From NCBI RefSeq assembly GCF_933775445.1, contig NC_065874.1, forward strand, positions 31,008,501 to 31,072,500: a DNA stretch of 64,000 nucleotides. Direction: 5' to 3'. The notes below the pieces were generated by a model. The model worked only from the letters and a program-made list of their open reading frames with translations. It made no database searches and was not told the origin of the DNA. A program made the translations under genes and the position numbers. Each line of letters starts with the position of its first letter. Position 1 is the stretch's first letter. Shown here in pieces: positions 11,307 through 22,537 of the stretch. The stretch is from Argentina anserina. Its lineage: Eukaryota; Streptophyta; Magnoliopsida; Rosales; Rosaceae.

Positions 11307-11318
11307 AATATATATATA
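11246..11318. repeat. Compound (CA)n-(TA)n microsatellite
   Basis: About 50 bp of CA dinucleotides (one interruption near 11260) pass into about 22 bp of TA. The TA tract borders the first foldback MITE. Confidence 0.9.
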
Positions 11319-11710
11319 AGGCCCTAGGGATCCCTATTTTTAGTTAAAAAAAATGATAGCTCATTCACCAACTTTTCGATTACATTTTCACATCTTCACC
11401 GTTCAACTTTTAAAGTCTAATGTGTAAATTACCTCTGTAAAATTTCAGTCAAAATGGTTATCGTTAAGGTATCAAACTTGGTGAAAACAATGGACGCACC
11501 AAATCTGTCAAACGGGAACCGTTCACATTTATAAGTTTAAATTCCAGTTTTGAATGCCTTAAGAACCTCCATTTTAGCTGAAATTTTACAGAGGTGATCT
11601 ACACATTAGGCTTTAAACATTGAACGGTGGAGATGTGAAAATATAATCGAAAAGTTGGCGAATGAGCTATCCATTTTTTAAACAAAAAAAGGGATCCCTG
11701 ATTGGAAGGG

Positions 11711-11711
<1 letters not shown>
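11319..11711. mobile_element. Foldback MITE 1 in a TA microsatellite
   Basis: The two halves are imperfect reverse complements. The left half has AGGGATCCCT, then AGCTCATTCACCAACTTTTC, then TTTCACATCTTCACCGTTCA. The right half has the complements of these in reverse order, ending AGGGATCCCT near 11700. The element is about 393 bp, has no coding capacity, and is flanked by TA repeats on both sides. This matches MITE families that target TA microsatellites. The superfamily is not determined. Confidence 0.65.

Positions 11712-11749
<38 letters not shown>
11712..11749. repeat. (AT)n microsatellite
   Basis: About 37 bp of uninterrupted AT between two foldback MITEs. Confidence 0.9.
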
Positions 11750-11755
<6 letters not shown>

Positions 11756-12146
11756 ATCCAGAGTGAAGCTTCACTCTGAAATTACAGAGTGAAGTTCCAA
11801 TTTTGACACACTTTTCGGTCATTTTTTTCACCATAAGCGATTCAATATTTAGGTATGTTATTCAAGATCATCGCTACAAAGTTTCATCCAATTTAACAAT
11901 GGTTTGAGTTTTCAAAATTGAGATTTACACGAACGGTTCACGTTGAACAGTTTTAATTCATTCATTGATTTAATCTAATTTCAATACCTTAACGATATCC
12001 AAATTAGATGAAATTTTGTACATATGATCTTGAATAGCATACCTAAATATTGAATCATTTATGGTGAAAACAAATGACTGAAAAGTGTGTCAAAATTGGA
12101 ACTTCACTCTGTAATTTCAGAGTGAAGCTTCACTCTGGATAGAGAC
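11750..12146. mobile_element. Foldback MITE 2 in a TA microsatellite
   Basis: Ends are GTCTCTATCCAGAGTGAAGC and its exact complement at 12127-12146, with long imperfect inverted arms inward (TTGACACACTTTTCGGTCAT near 11814 against its complement near 12080). The length is 397 bp, with no protein. TA repeats lie on both sides. Size, setting and the internal GAACGGTTCAC motif suggest it is a relative of MITE 1. Confidence 0.75.
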
Positions 12147-12148
12147 TG

Positions 12149-12175
<27 letters not shown>
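12147..12175. repeat. (TA)n microsatellite
   Basis: About 26 bp of TA immediately after the right end of MITE 2 and before MITE 3. Confidence 0.9.
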
Positions 12176-12179
<4 letters not shown>

Positions 12180-13070
12180 ATATTTATTCTTATGGTACAG
12201 ATTTTCATTTTTGACCAACTTTTCGATTAAGTTTTCACATCTCCACCATCCAATATCTAGATAATAACGTATAGATCATATCCACAAAATTTCAGCTATT
12301 TTAATAACCGTTACTATTTCTCATATGTAAGCCATTTTGGTACCTGAAGTTCTCATATGTAAGCCATTTTGGTACCTCTATCAATTTTGATCATATTTTT
12401 AGGGTTATTTTCGTCATTCTAGCCCTAAACTCATTAAATTCACATTTTCTTCATTTATTTCTATAATTGACTCTGTTTGGAGATAATTAAATTGATATAT
12501 CTACTCCACTTAGCATCTACTTCGCATAAATCGAAAATAAATTTTTTTCTTAATATACTTATTGTATCCTAATTATTTTTTGCAAAAGAAATAAATTGTC
12601 TTTATGCAATTGTAAATTTTTATTAAAATATATATTTTTAATTACTTATAATTAAAATTAATTTAGATTGATAGTTGAATTATGAAAAATTATATACGTA
12701 AATCATCACAGATACTAAATGGATGAGTTATCAAATTTTTAGTGATAATTTAGAGGTAATTTGAAGATATTGTGAAAAAATAAAGTAAAGTAGAGATAAG
12801 ATGACGGAAATAACCCTGAAAATATGATTAAAATTGACATAAGTACAAAAATGGCCTAAATTTGAGAACTTTAGGTACCAAATTGTCCGTTTTCATACAT
12901 CAGGTACCAAATTGTCCAAGTAGCCAAACATTAGGTACCATAGAAGGAATTTACCCTTTTCTCATAACTTCGATTTTCTACTCAAAATATGAACGATTCA
13001 GGTTCAGCAGAATTCAATTCGTCCATTGTTTTTTATTAGTTCGATATCTTAACAATTATCATCACATACC
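12176..13070. mobile_element. MITE 3, interrupted relative of MITE 1
   Basis: The left part (12210-12300) contains CCAACTTTTCGATTAAGTTT and CACATCTCCACCATCCAATA, closely similar to MITE 1. The sequence is interrupted at 12326 and resumes at 12958 (TCATAACTTCGATTTTCTAC, then a middle section with GATATCTTAACAATTATC). The right inverted arm is not present, so the element is truncated. Its right boundary is approximate. Confidence 0.5.
12326..12957. mobile_element. Nested TIR-type element (632 bp) inside MITE 3
   Basis: A 9-bp direct repeat TTTCTCATA flanks it (12317-12325 and 12958-12966). A 9-bp duplication is typical of Mutator-like elements. Inward of the ends the two sides are reverse-complementary (around 12370-12420 against around 12790-12850, for example GGGTTATTTTCGTCAT against its complement). 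They also share repeats of a TTTGGTACCT motif. The left side carries a tandem duplication of a 32-bp unit (about 12318-12381), and the outermost bases do not pair well, so one terminus may be altered. No protein. Confidence 0.5.
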
Positions 13071-14213
13071 CTAACGTGCCAAGCTATGGATCGATCGAGG
13101 TTCGATTCATTTTCGATCCTTCCCTATCATCATCACATACACAAGCTAGGTAAGTGTTAACGAACCATCATTAGTGAGTACGACGCACAATTTCACCATC
13201 AGTTGTCTTTTAAACTAAAATTAGCATGCATGCATCTACTAACCAACGTTGTTTAATCTAATCTCGGTCATTAAGACCGCGACTAGCAATGAACTTGAAA
13301 CGAAAACCCCAACCAATTCTTGTCCTTTTTTCCACAAAAATAACGACGTCTTTTGTAGGAACTCACATTTGGACGACGACAACTACCCAAATACACGATG
13401 AGAAAACGAGCCCGAAAATTCGAGGCTATATTATATCATGTGTATATAGTTGTATATATAGTTACTTGGACTAGTGGATTTAATGACATTGTGAAATCAG
13501 TTTTCCTTCTCCATCCTTGTACAATGGCACGTTAGGGTGTTCCATTTTGAATGCGACGTATGAAAATAAAAGCATTGGAGAAGGGTCCATCTAATCTAAG
13601 CTAAATCTTTACCTCATAAGGGGGATATGAACAAAAGAAATGGACCACATGACCTGATTGATTGGTCTAAATCATGGAAATTGAGAATGAGAGTCACATA
13701 CAAGAAGGACACTCGAGGGTGGCACCTAATTAAGGAAATCTTTCGAGATTTTATGTCACCTTATATGATAGGAACAATACATTCAAACCCCGATCGATTG
13801 TATACTCGTGAAAAATCATGGCATGTACTTATAGAAATATCAAATAATATGATGTGGTGTTGAAATGAGTTACATATCTCTCGATTAATCTCTCTCAATT
13901 TATTCTTAAAGTTATAATTCGGTACGCCGAGAAAGAATGACACGTGATTTGATTTAATAAATTGAACTAAAATGTGGTTAAAAAAAGTTTATAATCGAGT
14001 AGCCTCGAGAGATTTATAAGCTTGTTATGTAGAGTTAACTGAAATTCGAGTTGAAACAGACTAATTAAGAAGATCGATTTAGGGTTCATTTGGATTAATC
14101 TCATTAATTACTGATATCTCTCTTCCGTCAAAAAAAAAGTCATGCATATTATTGTTTACAACCGTAGCCATCACATTATGGCCTAATGGGTTTGATCAGG
14201 TACTTCTTTGTCA
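13071..14213. other. Intergenic, no gene seen
   Basis: AT-rich sequence between the MITE cluster and the copia element. No coding motifs or RNA gene were recognised; open frames are all under about 80 codons. Confidence 0.4.
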
Positions 14214-14218
14214 ACATT

Positions 14219-14881
14219 TGATAGGGTCAATTCCTCCTTAATGGAGGTGTGAAAACTATGTGATGTTCACATGAGTAAATCAAGCACACCTATTGCATTG
14301 GTGACCTATTAATTAATGGAGTTGATTTTGTTGAAACTTGGAGCAACATTTGTTGAAGGTAATAAATAAATCTACAACCTTATGGTGGTAGGTGGTTGAT
14401 TTGTTTGACAAAGAAAAAAGAATGCATTGATGAGCATGCCAACATTGAGCATGAATCAAGGAAGAAGATTGACTTTGCTTCCATGCATGTTACATGCAAA
14501 TGCATGAATTGCACAAAGATGTTTGCCTATATAAAGGCATGAGAAGTGGTGCAATAAACATAGAAGAACAATAAGGGAGAGATCATCTTGTGTGTGATCA
14601 AGAGTGAGAGATAGAGAGAAAACTTCAAGTAGAGAGTTTTGTGGGTGTAGCAAAATAAAGTGTGTGAGAGTGTATCCCTTCAAGTGTGAGTCTTGTAGTA
14701 GTGTTTCTCTCGGTGTAACATTTCTTCATATAGTGGAGGTTCTTTATTGTTGCTACCCGTGGACGTAGGCACTTTGCCGAACCACGTTAAATCCCGGTGT
14801 TCTCTTTCATTTTATTTTCGCTTGTGGTTGTGAGTTATTTCGATTTCCATTCTCCAGTTCATTCTTCCGCATTCCCTAACA
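14219..14881 (+). repeat. 5' LTR of copia I (663 bp)
   Basis: Starts TGATAGGGTC and ends CCCTAACA. The candidate TATA region GCCTATATAAAGGCATGAG lies at about 14525-14543, so transcription would start roughly 30 bp further on. Preceded by the target duplication ACATT. Confidence 0.95.
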
Positions 14882-14882
14882 G

Positions 14883-14894
14883 TGGTATCAGAGC
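14883..14894 (+). promoter_or_regulatory. Primer-binding site (initiator tRNA-Met type)
   Basis: TGGTATCAGAGC one base after the 5' LTR, the standard complement to the 3' end of plant initiator tRNA-Met used by copia elements. Confidence 0.92.
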
Positions 14895-14921
14895 TCCTGG
14901 TTCTGACTGGGAGCTGCTAGA

Positions 14922-16505
14922 ATGGAAGGATCACGGAGTACCATGATCAGACTCAACCACTCCAACTGGATTACCTGGAAGCCGAGAATGGAGGATATTC
15001 TCTATTGCAAAGATTTGCATGAGCCGATCGAGGGAGACGATGCCAAGCCAAGTGAGATTTCACCAGCAATTTGGACGAAGAGGAACCGCAAAGCCATCGG
15101 TCATATTCGTGAATGGGTGGACGATAGTGTATTTCACCATGTTGCCAATGAAACCAGCGCGCATGAGCTTTGGTTGACATTGGAGTCCTTATTTGAGAAA
15201 AAGACTACTGCCAAGAAATCTTTTCTCATTAAAGAGCTCGTCAACATGAAGTATCGGGGAGGCGTTCGAGTGACCGAGCACCTCAACAACTTTCAGAGTG
15301 TACTCAATCAATTAGCAACGATGAGCATGAAGATTGATGATGAGTTACAAGCGTTGCTGCTGCTCGGGTCGTTACCAGATAGCTGGGAGACATTTGTTGT
15401 CACTGTAAGTAACTCTACTCCTAATGGTGTATTATCTATGGAAAATATTAAAGATAATATGTTGAACGAAGAAACAAGAAGGAGTTCTTCATCAAGTTCA
15501 GAAAATGGTCAATTCTTCGTTGCGGAGAGGAGAGGAAGGAGCAAGAGTAAAGGACCCAGAGGTCACGAAAGGAGTATTAGCAAATCCATAACAAAGTTCA
15601 ACGGAAAGTGTCATCATTGTGGTCTTCTAGGCCACATGAAGAAAAATTGTAACAAATTGAAGCGGGAATTCAAAGAACCAAGAGAAGACACTACTCATCA
15701 ACAAAAGGAGGACACAAACAATGTTGTTGCTATGGTGTCTCGTGATGAGTGTGAGTTTCTGTCACTTGGAGGTGAATGTCTACTAGTAGATAATCCTGGA
15801 GTTCAATGGATCGTTGATTCTGGAGCCTCGTTTCATGCCACTTCTCACATAGAGTTCTTCAATACGAACAAAGCAGGTGACTTTGATAAAGTGAAGATGG
15901 ACAATGACAGCTACTCTAATATTGCTGGGATTGGAGATATTTGCTTGCAGACAGATGTGGGCTGTCAGTTATTGTTGAAAGATGTGAGACATGTTTCTGG
16001 TCTACGTCTCAATCTTATGTCAACTGGTGTACTTGATCGACAAGGCTTTCATCATCATGGTGGTGATGGAAATTGGAAGCTTACCAATGGATCTCTTGTA
16101 GTTGCCAGAGGAAAAATGTGTTGCACACTCTACAAGACCTATGGAAAGATATGCAAGAGTGAGTTGAATGCAGTCGATGAATCTTCTTCAAGTTTGTGGC
16201 ATAGACGTCTTGGCCACATGAGTGAGAAAGGACTGCAGTTGTTGGCAAAGAAGTCGCTAATTCCTGTTACCAAAGGTAACTCACTAGACTCTTGTGATTA
16301 TTGTTTATATGACAAGAATAAGAAAATTAGTTTTTCAAAGACTTTCACTAGGAAAGAAAATATTTTAGATCTTGTACATTCAGATGTGTGTGGCTCGATG
16401 GAAGAAGAATCATTAGGTATGCATAAGTATTTTGTTACTTATATCGATGATGCTTCGCGAAAGGTTTGGGTTTATTTGTTGAAATCCAAAGACCAGGTGT
16501 TCTAG
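14922..16505 (+). pseudogene. Copia I gag-pol, first part: Gag, protease, integrase N-terminus
   Basis: The frame opens at the ATG at 14922, 40 bp after the LTR. A copia Gag (UBN2-type) domain covers about residues 10-200. A CCHC zinc knuckle CHHCGLLGHMKKNC is at residues 230-243. The aspartic protease has its catalytic Asp in DSGA at residue 299. The pre-integrase zinc region has LWHRRLGHMSEKGL near residue 425, and the first integrase core residue lies in LVHSDVCG near 485. The frame stops at a TAG at 16503-16505 in the middle of the integrase core. The family makes one Gag-Pol polyprotein that is cut by its own protease, so this copy would give only a truncated product. Confidence 0.92.
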
Positions 16506-18946
16506 ACATTTACAATTTTCCACACTATGGTGGAAATGGAGACTGAAAGAAAATTGAAGTGCATTCTAGTGATAATGGCGGAGAGTACATAACGCACGAA
16601 TTTAGAGATTATTGTGCAAAGCATGGCATCAGACATGAGAAGACAGTTCCTGGCACCCCTCAACATAATGGCATAGCAGAGCGGATGAATCGTACCATTA
16701 TGGAGAAAGTCAGATACATGTTGAAGATGGAAAAATTATCAAAAGAATTTTGGGGAGAAGCTATGAAGACTGCGTGCTACCTAATCAACAGAGCACCGTG
16801 TGTACCTTTGGAATTTAAGACTCCAAATGAAGTCTGGACCGGGAAAGATGCATCCTACTCACATTTAAGAGTATTTGGATGTAAAGCATTCGCACTTGTA
16901 TCCAAGGAGAATAGGAAAAAGCTGGATGACAAGGCGACACCATGCATATTTTTCGGCTATGGTGAAGCAGAGTTTGGCTACCGGTTGTGGAATCCAAAGA
17001 TGAAGAAATTCATAAGAAGCAAAGATGTGGTGTTCTATGAAGACCAATCTATTGCAGATTTCGACAAAGAGGTACTACCAAATGCAACAAGTGATAGTCG
17101 CATTTATGATTCACCATTGCAGCAGGAATACAACGTTGGGCTGCAAGGTGATAGAGTTGAAAATATACCTGACACGGGAGATGCTGAAGTCGAAGATGAA
17201 GGGGAGTTTGATCAGGGGGAGCAACATGTGAATAATCAAGTAGTTGTTCGTAGAAGCACCATGAGGCAAATTCTATCCACCAAGTATCCATCATCTCAAT
17301 ATATTTTGGTGACTAATGATGGAGATGATCCTTATGCAAATTACATCCTTTTGACCAGTGACGGAGAGGCTGAAAGTTACAGGGAAGCAAAGATTCATCA
17401 AGACCACAACAAATGGAGGCTAGTCATGGAGTCTGAGATGGAGTCTTTACTAAAGAACGACACCTATGAGTTAATGAAGCTTCCTAAAGGCCGAAAAGCA
17501 CTCAAGAACAAGTGGGTGTTCAAGTTAAAGCGAGATGAGAATAAGAAACTGGCAAAATTCAAGGCTCGCTTAGTTGTCAAAGGATTCACCCAGAAAGAAG
17601 GAATTGATTTTGATGAGATTTTCTCACCCGTTGTCAAGATGACTTCGATTAGAGTCATTTTGGGCATGGCTGCGAGCATGGATCGAGAGGTGGAGCAGAT
17701 GGACGTGAAGACTGCATTTCTTCATGGTGATTTAGATGAAGAAATATATATGAAGCAACCAGAAGGCTTCGAAGTCAATGGAAATGAGCATATGGTTTGC
17801 AAGTTGAAGAAAAGCTTGTACGGATTGAAGCAAGCACCAAGACAATGGTATAAGAAGTTTGACTCTTTCATGGTGAGTCATGGGTGCAAAAGAACGTCAG
17901 CAGATCCGTGTGTTTATACTCAACAACCGCTGGAGGTAATTTTATCATCTTACTACTTTATGTAGATGATATGTTAATTGTCGGCAAAGATACTGTTATG
18001 ATTCAACAGCTAAAGACAGATTTATCAAAGTTCTTTGATATGAAAGATTTGGGACCAGCCAAGCAGATTTTGGGCATGGAGATTGCCCGTGATCGTGGAA
18101 ATAAGAAATTGTGGTTATCACAAGAAAAGTACATTGAGAAGGTACTAGAGCGTTTCCAAATGGAGAAAGCAAAACCAGTTGCTACTCCACTTGCTAGTCA
18201 CATGAAGCTCAGCTCAAAGCAGAGTCCTACGAGTCATAAGGAGGAGGAAGAAATGGCAACAGTGCCATATGCCTCAGCAGTAGGGAGCTTGATGTACGTG
18301 ATGGTTTGTACTAGACCAGACATAACACATGCAGTTGGTGTTATTAGCAGATTCTTATCTAATCCAGGCAAGGAGCACTGGAATACTGTTAAGTGGATTC
18401 TGAGATACTTGCGAGGAACTTCAAAGATGAGTATATGCTTTGGAAGTGGCAAGTCTGAACTAGTTGGCTACACAGATGCAGATATGGCCGGCGATATTGA
18501 CACGAGAAAGTCCACATCCGGATACCTGATCACGTTTTTAGGGGAAGCTGTCTCGTGGCAATCAAAGCTACAAAAATGTGTTGCTTTGTCAACTACAGAA
18601 GCAGAGTACATTGCAGCTACTAAAGCGTGCAAAGATATTTTGTGGTTAAAGAGATTCCTACAGGAATTAGGTCATACACAACAAGAGTTTGTCTTGCATT
18701 GTGACAGTCAAAGCGCGATTCACTTGAGCAAGAATTCGAGTTTTCACTCGAGGTCAAAACACATTGATGTGAGGTATCACTAGATATGTGATGTGCTGGA
18801 AGCTAAGGAAATGATGCTGAAGAAAATTCATACAAACAAGAACAGTTTAGATATGATGACGAAGTCTCTACCGAAGGAGAATTTCGAGTTCTGCAGAAGC
18901 GCGTCTGGAATGGCGCATCCCTCCATCCAAGTCGGGAGGGGGAGAT
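16506..18946 (+). pseudogene. Copia I pol, second part: integrase core, RT, RNase H
   Basis: After the stop at 16503 the reading shifts frame near 16560 and continues to 17965 with the remaining integrase core residues (SSDNGGEY; HNGIAERMNR) and the RT N-terminus (KWVFKLKRDENKKLAKFKAR). A second frame change near 17925-17935 leads into the YVDD catalytic box (about 17960) and RNase H (YTDADMAGDIDTRKSTSGYL, then ALSTTEAEY), ending at a TAG at 18781. Homology to the family's C-terminus continues past that stop to about 18940. At least two stops and two frame changes make it a pseudogene. The RT resembles the Tork/Tnt1-like group, but lineage is not certain. Confidence 0.9.
18934..18945 (+). promoter_or_regulatory. 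Polypurine tract of copia I
   Basis: GGGAGGGGGAGA directly before the 3' LTR, the site that primes plus-strand DNA synthesis. Confidence 0.85.
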
Positions 18947-19609
18947 TGATAGGGTCAATCCCTCCCTAATGGAGGTGTGAAAACTATGTGATGTTCATAT
19001 GAGTAAATCAAGCACACCTATTGCTTTGGTGACCCATTAATTAATGGAGTTGATTTTGTTGAAACTTGGAGCAACATTTGTTGAAGGTAAGAAATAAATC
19101 TACAACCTTATGGTGGTAGGTGGTTGATTTGTTTGACAAAGAAAGAAGAATGCATTGATGAGCATGCTAACATTGAGCATGAATCAATGAAGAAGATTGA
19201 CTTTGCTTCCATGCATGTTATATGCAAATGCATGAATTGCACAAAGATGTTTGCCTATATAAAGGCATGAGAAGTGGTGCAATAAACATAGAAGAACAAT
19301 AAGGGAGAGATCATCTTGTGTGTGATCAAGAGTGAGAGATAGAGAAAAAACTCCAAGTAGAGAGTTTTGTGGGTGTAGCAAAATAAAGTGTGTGAGAGTG
19401 TATCCCTTCAAATGTGAGTCTTGTAGTAGTGTTTCTCTCGTTGTAACCTTTCTTCGTATAGTGGAGGTTCTTTATTGTTACTACCCGTGGACGTATGCAC
19501 TTTGCCGAACCACGTTAAATCCCGGTATTCTCTTTCATTTTATTTTCGCTTGTGGTTGTGAGTTATGTTGATTTCCATTCTTCAGTTCATTCTTCCGCAT
19601 TCCCTAACA
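18947..19609 (+). repeat. 3' LTR of copia I (663 bp)
   Basis: Same length as the 5' LTR and differing by scattered substitutions. Ends CCCTAACA followed by the target duplication ACATT. It lies about 150 bp beyond the stop codon of the minus-strand HLS1-like gene, so that gene's 3' untranslated region may run into it. Confidence 0.95.
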
Positions 19610-19760
19610 ACATTTGGGTTTAGTATCTCCACGTTCTTGAAACACTTGTCACTCAATTAGGGATGGAGAGAGTGATAATTATATAATTATGTACAATCCC
19701 GATAGACAAAAATACTCACCGGGGTGAGAGACCGACATCATATAGTCACCACTCATACGA

Positions 19761-21097
19761 TCACACCTCTCTTGGATCTACAAAAAGAGCTTTATTTATA
19801 TGTGGGGTTTTAGTCAATTCATGAAGGCTGGTTATGTCTGCTTCATTCTTCTTCATGGCTTTTATGCACCACAAATCCTCTGAGCAAGAGAGCAACTTCC
19901 AATGTGGTATGTTATGTCTTAGTATCGAGTCACAACCCCCCACTTCGGTGACTACAACCTTGCAGCGGCAGTTCTTAATTGTAGTACTAGCCATGTTGTG
20001 CACAAAGTGGCACAAATTCCTCACCAGTTTCCCTGACAATGGCCCTTCATGGTACACCCCATACATGAAGTAAAACCCAAAGGGGTTGAAAAAATCAGGC
20101 ATAGAAGGCAGTAATTTAAAGCAAGGCAAAAACCTATCCATCAGTCTCCAGCTTTTTGCATATAACAGACAAGACAGTGGTGCCTTCCCTAGCCTCAATT
20201 TGAAAACCTCACCGCTGTTCCATACACTAATCATCGCCCAACTATTTGGTAGAGCTTGCCCATTTGACCTGATATTGCAAAACTCTCCCCTCGGATAAGC
20301 AACCCAAGTCCCCAAGCTCAGTTTGTTACCCAGCACCTTGTCTATGTCATGAGGAAAGAAATCAGTCGAAGCCATACACTTTCTGTAAAGAAACTCAGCT
20401 TCTTCTACCTTGAGCTTCGTGATTTCAACGTTGGAAGAGACATGGCAGGGACGATAACGAACCGGATTCACCAGAATTGCAGGGGTCCTGAACTTGAGGT
20501 AGCCAAACTTCTCCATGAAAAGCCTGGCTGAAGCTTCATTGTCCTTCTCGGTAGCCATGTATGAGTAATCTACGTCGTTGGCTATGAACCAATCTTCTAA
20601 ACAACACACCATTCTGGAAGCAATCCCTTGTTGACGATGGAGTGGTGCCACCCTCAGGCCGAGGATGTAGCCCACTCTGGCCAGATTGGCCTCATGCTGT
20701 CTAGGCAGCGCCTTATCATGAACCGTCACCCACTTTATCGAGCCTTGAATGACTCCAACCAACTGGTTGTCCAACTCGGCCACCTGCAAAACATGATGAC
20801 CAAGAATCATGATAGCTGTGATCGAAAAGTCGACGAATATGTTTCGATAATGAGAATGATAAGACGTTCGATGTTGGAGAAATTAGAGAAGAAGATTATG
20901 AAAAATGGAATGTTCATACGTACCAGCATCTTATGCATCGGACTGTTTCTGATCCTACATATGGGGTCACCCATAGTGTCTGTGAAGAGATTTACTCGCT
21001 CCGTTGGTCCTACCTCGCATCTTCGTTCAAACTCTTCCACTCTAGCTCTGTCCGCTTCACTATCGTAGCATCGAATTTCAGCCTGCTTTAATCTCAT
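19761..21097 (-). CDS. HLS1-like: HOOKLESS1-like N-acetyltransferase (GNAT family), 2 exons
   Basis: Minus-strand gene. Exon 1 is 21097-20924 (58 codons from the ATG at 21097). The phase-0 intron is 20923-20784 (GTACGT donor, TTTGCAG acceptor). Exon 2 is 20783-19761 (340 codons plus TGA). The 398-residue product is about the length of Arabidopsis HLS1 (403). Exon 1 carries FERRCEVGP and LFTDTMGDPICRIR, and the exon join restores MLVAELD. The acetyl-CoA loop is RQQGIA at about residues 108-113 within LGLRVAPLHRQQGIASRMV, and the C-terminus ends LFVDPREV, as in the HLS1 family. HLS1 is a nuclear acetyltransferase-like protein controlling apical-hook formation and auxin/ethylene responses; this paralogue's role is inferred. 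Upstream in-frame codons lack an ATG. No stops or frame breaks are seen. Confidence 0.92.
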
Positions 21098-21235
21098 TTG
21101 TGAAACCCTAATTAACCTCTCCAGATATAAGATACGTACGTACGTATCAGGAGTACGTTGTAGTAGAAGAAGGGATGAAAGCAAGAAAGGAAGATAAAGA
21201 AAAAAATGGAGGTTTGGTTTGTACTTTCTAAAGCT

Positions 21236-21252
21236 CAGCTATAATATGCAGC
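21236..21252 (-). promoter_or_regulatory. Possible TATA box of the HLS1-like gene
   Basis: On the minus strand GCATATTATAGCTGAGC lies about 145 bp before the ATG. Between it and the ATG is a CT-rich leader, as in many plant 5' untranslated regions. The match to a TATA box is only moderate. Confidence 0.35.
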
Positions 21253-22528
21253 TAGCTAAGTTTGGCTTTGCAATATGATCGTGGAGCATTTATATGGTTC
21301 TGGAAATGTTCTTCTAGCTATCATCAACATCGATCACCCTACGCCAGGCTTCAAAGTAATAATATAGTAATAATATACCATAAAGGTATCTAAATAATAG
21401 AATGTGTTCTTTGTCTCTACTCGATCTCTAGCAATTTAATTAAGGATTTGAAGCTTTAATTAACTAAGCTATATATCCACGAACGTTAGGATAACCTCAG
21501 GCTCACGCCACATATGCACGCCTAAGAATATGTCGTTGGCCATCACCACCAAATTTATCCATCTATTTTCCAAAACCACTGGTCCAATATATTGGTCCCC
21601 ATTGGTTATGAGGTCATATTAATACATTGTGTACCACTTATGCCTGTATATTTTAAGTTATACGTACCCCACCGCATCACATACCCTAATGATCGATACA
21701 TATCGATCGTACAGTCGGCAGAAGTGTATATATAGTACTATCTGGAAATGGATATTGAAGTTTATGCTTGTAGTTAAACTAATCGATGATGTAATTTAAT
21801 TAGATTGAACACTTAGATTCTGTCAGCGGGGCAACTACGTACGTTCGTGCCCTCTTTTTCATTTGTTTAAGACCCAGCGAATATATTAATTTGAGAACGA
21901 CAAAAGAAATTCACGATTTGTGCATGTATATCGTAATGTCATAGCATATTATACGTTTTTCACTAATTCGAGACTCTTTGTAGCACACAGAACCAAATCA
22001 TATATGATTTCTATTTTTCGACCAAATAGAAATTGTGGAGTTTTATGTGACCCGTACTTTCATTTAATTAATTAGTTAATAGATACTTAATTAATCGAAA
22101 ATGATAGTGAAACTCCACTAACTAATGGAATAGGTAGATTGGCTTTGGCATCTTTAACTGTGATAACAAGCTATTTTTACTTATATTTGGCTAAGATTGA
22201 ACTATATGTAGTTGTTATTGAATCCAGTTCCAGCAATATATCAAACTTAAATTAATTATATTATAATTTGAACACATGAAAAACAGTTAATTTATCTCTC
22301 TACGATCTTTAGCCATCAATATATTTTTTTTTTTTGGATAAACGGAGGATGTGCAAGATGCTCAAACCCTCTATTGAGTTTTAGTAAAGGTGGGAGCATG
22401 AAACCTAACTCCACAGAGAGAAAAGAATGAAACTTAGCTACAACTAAATTAACATTTCAACTCTTCTGCTTCTGCTAGAGATCAATAAACTTGGTATAAA
22501 ACTTGCTATATCATTTTAGAATACATAT
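21253..22528. other. Upstream region of the HLS1-like gene, no other gene seen
   Basis: AT-rich, with several GATC/TACGTA palindromes and no recognisable protein. It should contain the regulatory sequence of the HLS1-like gene, but I can name no specific element. A small T-rich insertion at 22322-22480 is listed separately. Confidence 0.45.
22322..22480 (-). mobile_element. Possible short retroposon remnant with poly-A tail (minus)
   Basis: On the minus strand a ~150-bp sequence ends in CCGTTTATCC followed by a run of about twelve A. A short direct repeat ATCAATA lies on both sides (about 22315 and about 22482). This is the form of a 5'-truncated LINE or SINE. No polymerase III boxes were recognised, so the class is open. 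Confidence 0.3.
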
Positions 22529-22537
22529 AAATTAAAA

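Larger units (their letters stand above)
14219..19609 (+). mobile_element. Complete Ty1/copia retrotransposon with broken gag-pol (5.4 kb)
   Basis: Two 663-bp LTRs (14219-14881 and 18947-19609) are flanked by a perfect 5-bp target duplication ACATT (14214-14218 and 19610-19614). Inside come an initiator-tRNA primer site, Gag-protease-integrase-RT-RNase H in copia order on the plus strand, and a polypurine tract. By eye the LTRs differ at roughly twenty positions plus no obvious length change, so the insertion is fairly recent. The coding region carries internal stops and frame changes, so this copy cannot make its own proteins. It ends about 150 bp from the stop codon of the HLS1-like gene, in convergent orientation. 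Confidence 0.95.

Noticed and set aside
13099..13108. GGTTCGATTC resembling a tRNA T-arm
   Set aside because: No matching A-box, acceptor stem or anticodon arm can be folded around it.
21098..21184. Upstream extension of HLS1-like exon 1 by 29 codons
   Set aside because: It would begin with TTG; the first in-frame ATG is at 21097 and the product then has the normal family length.
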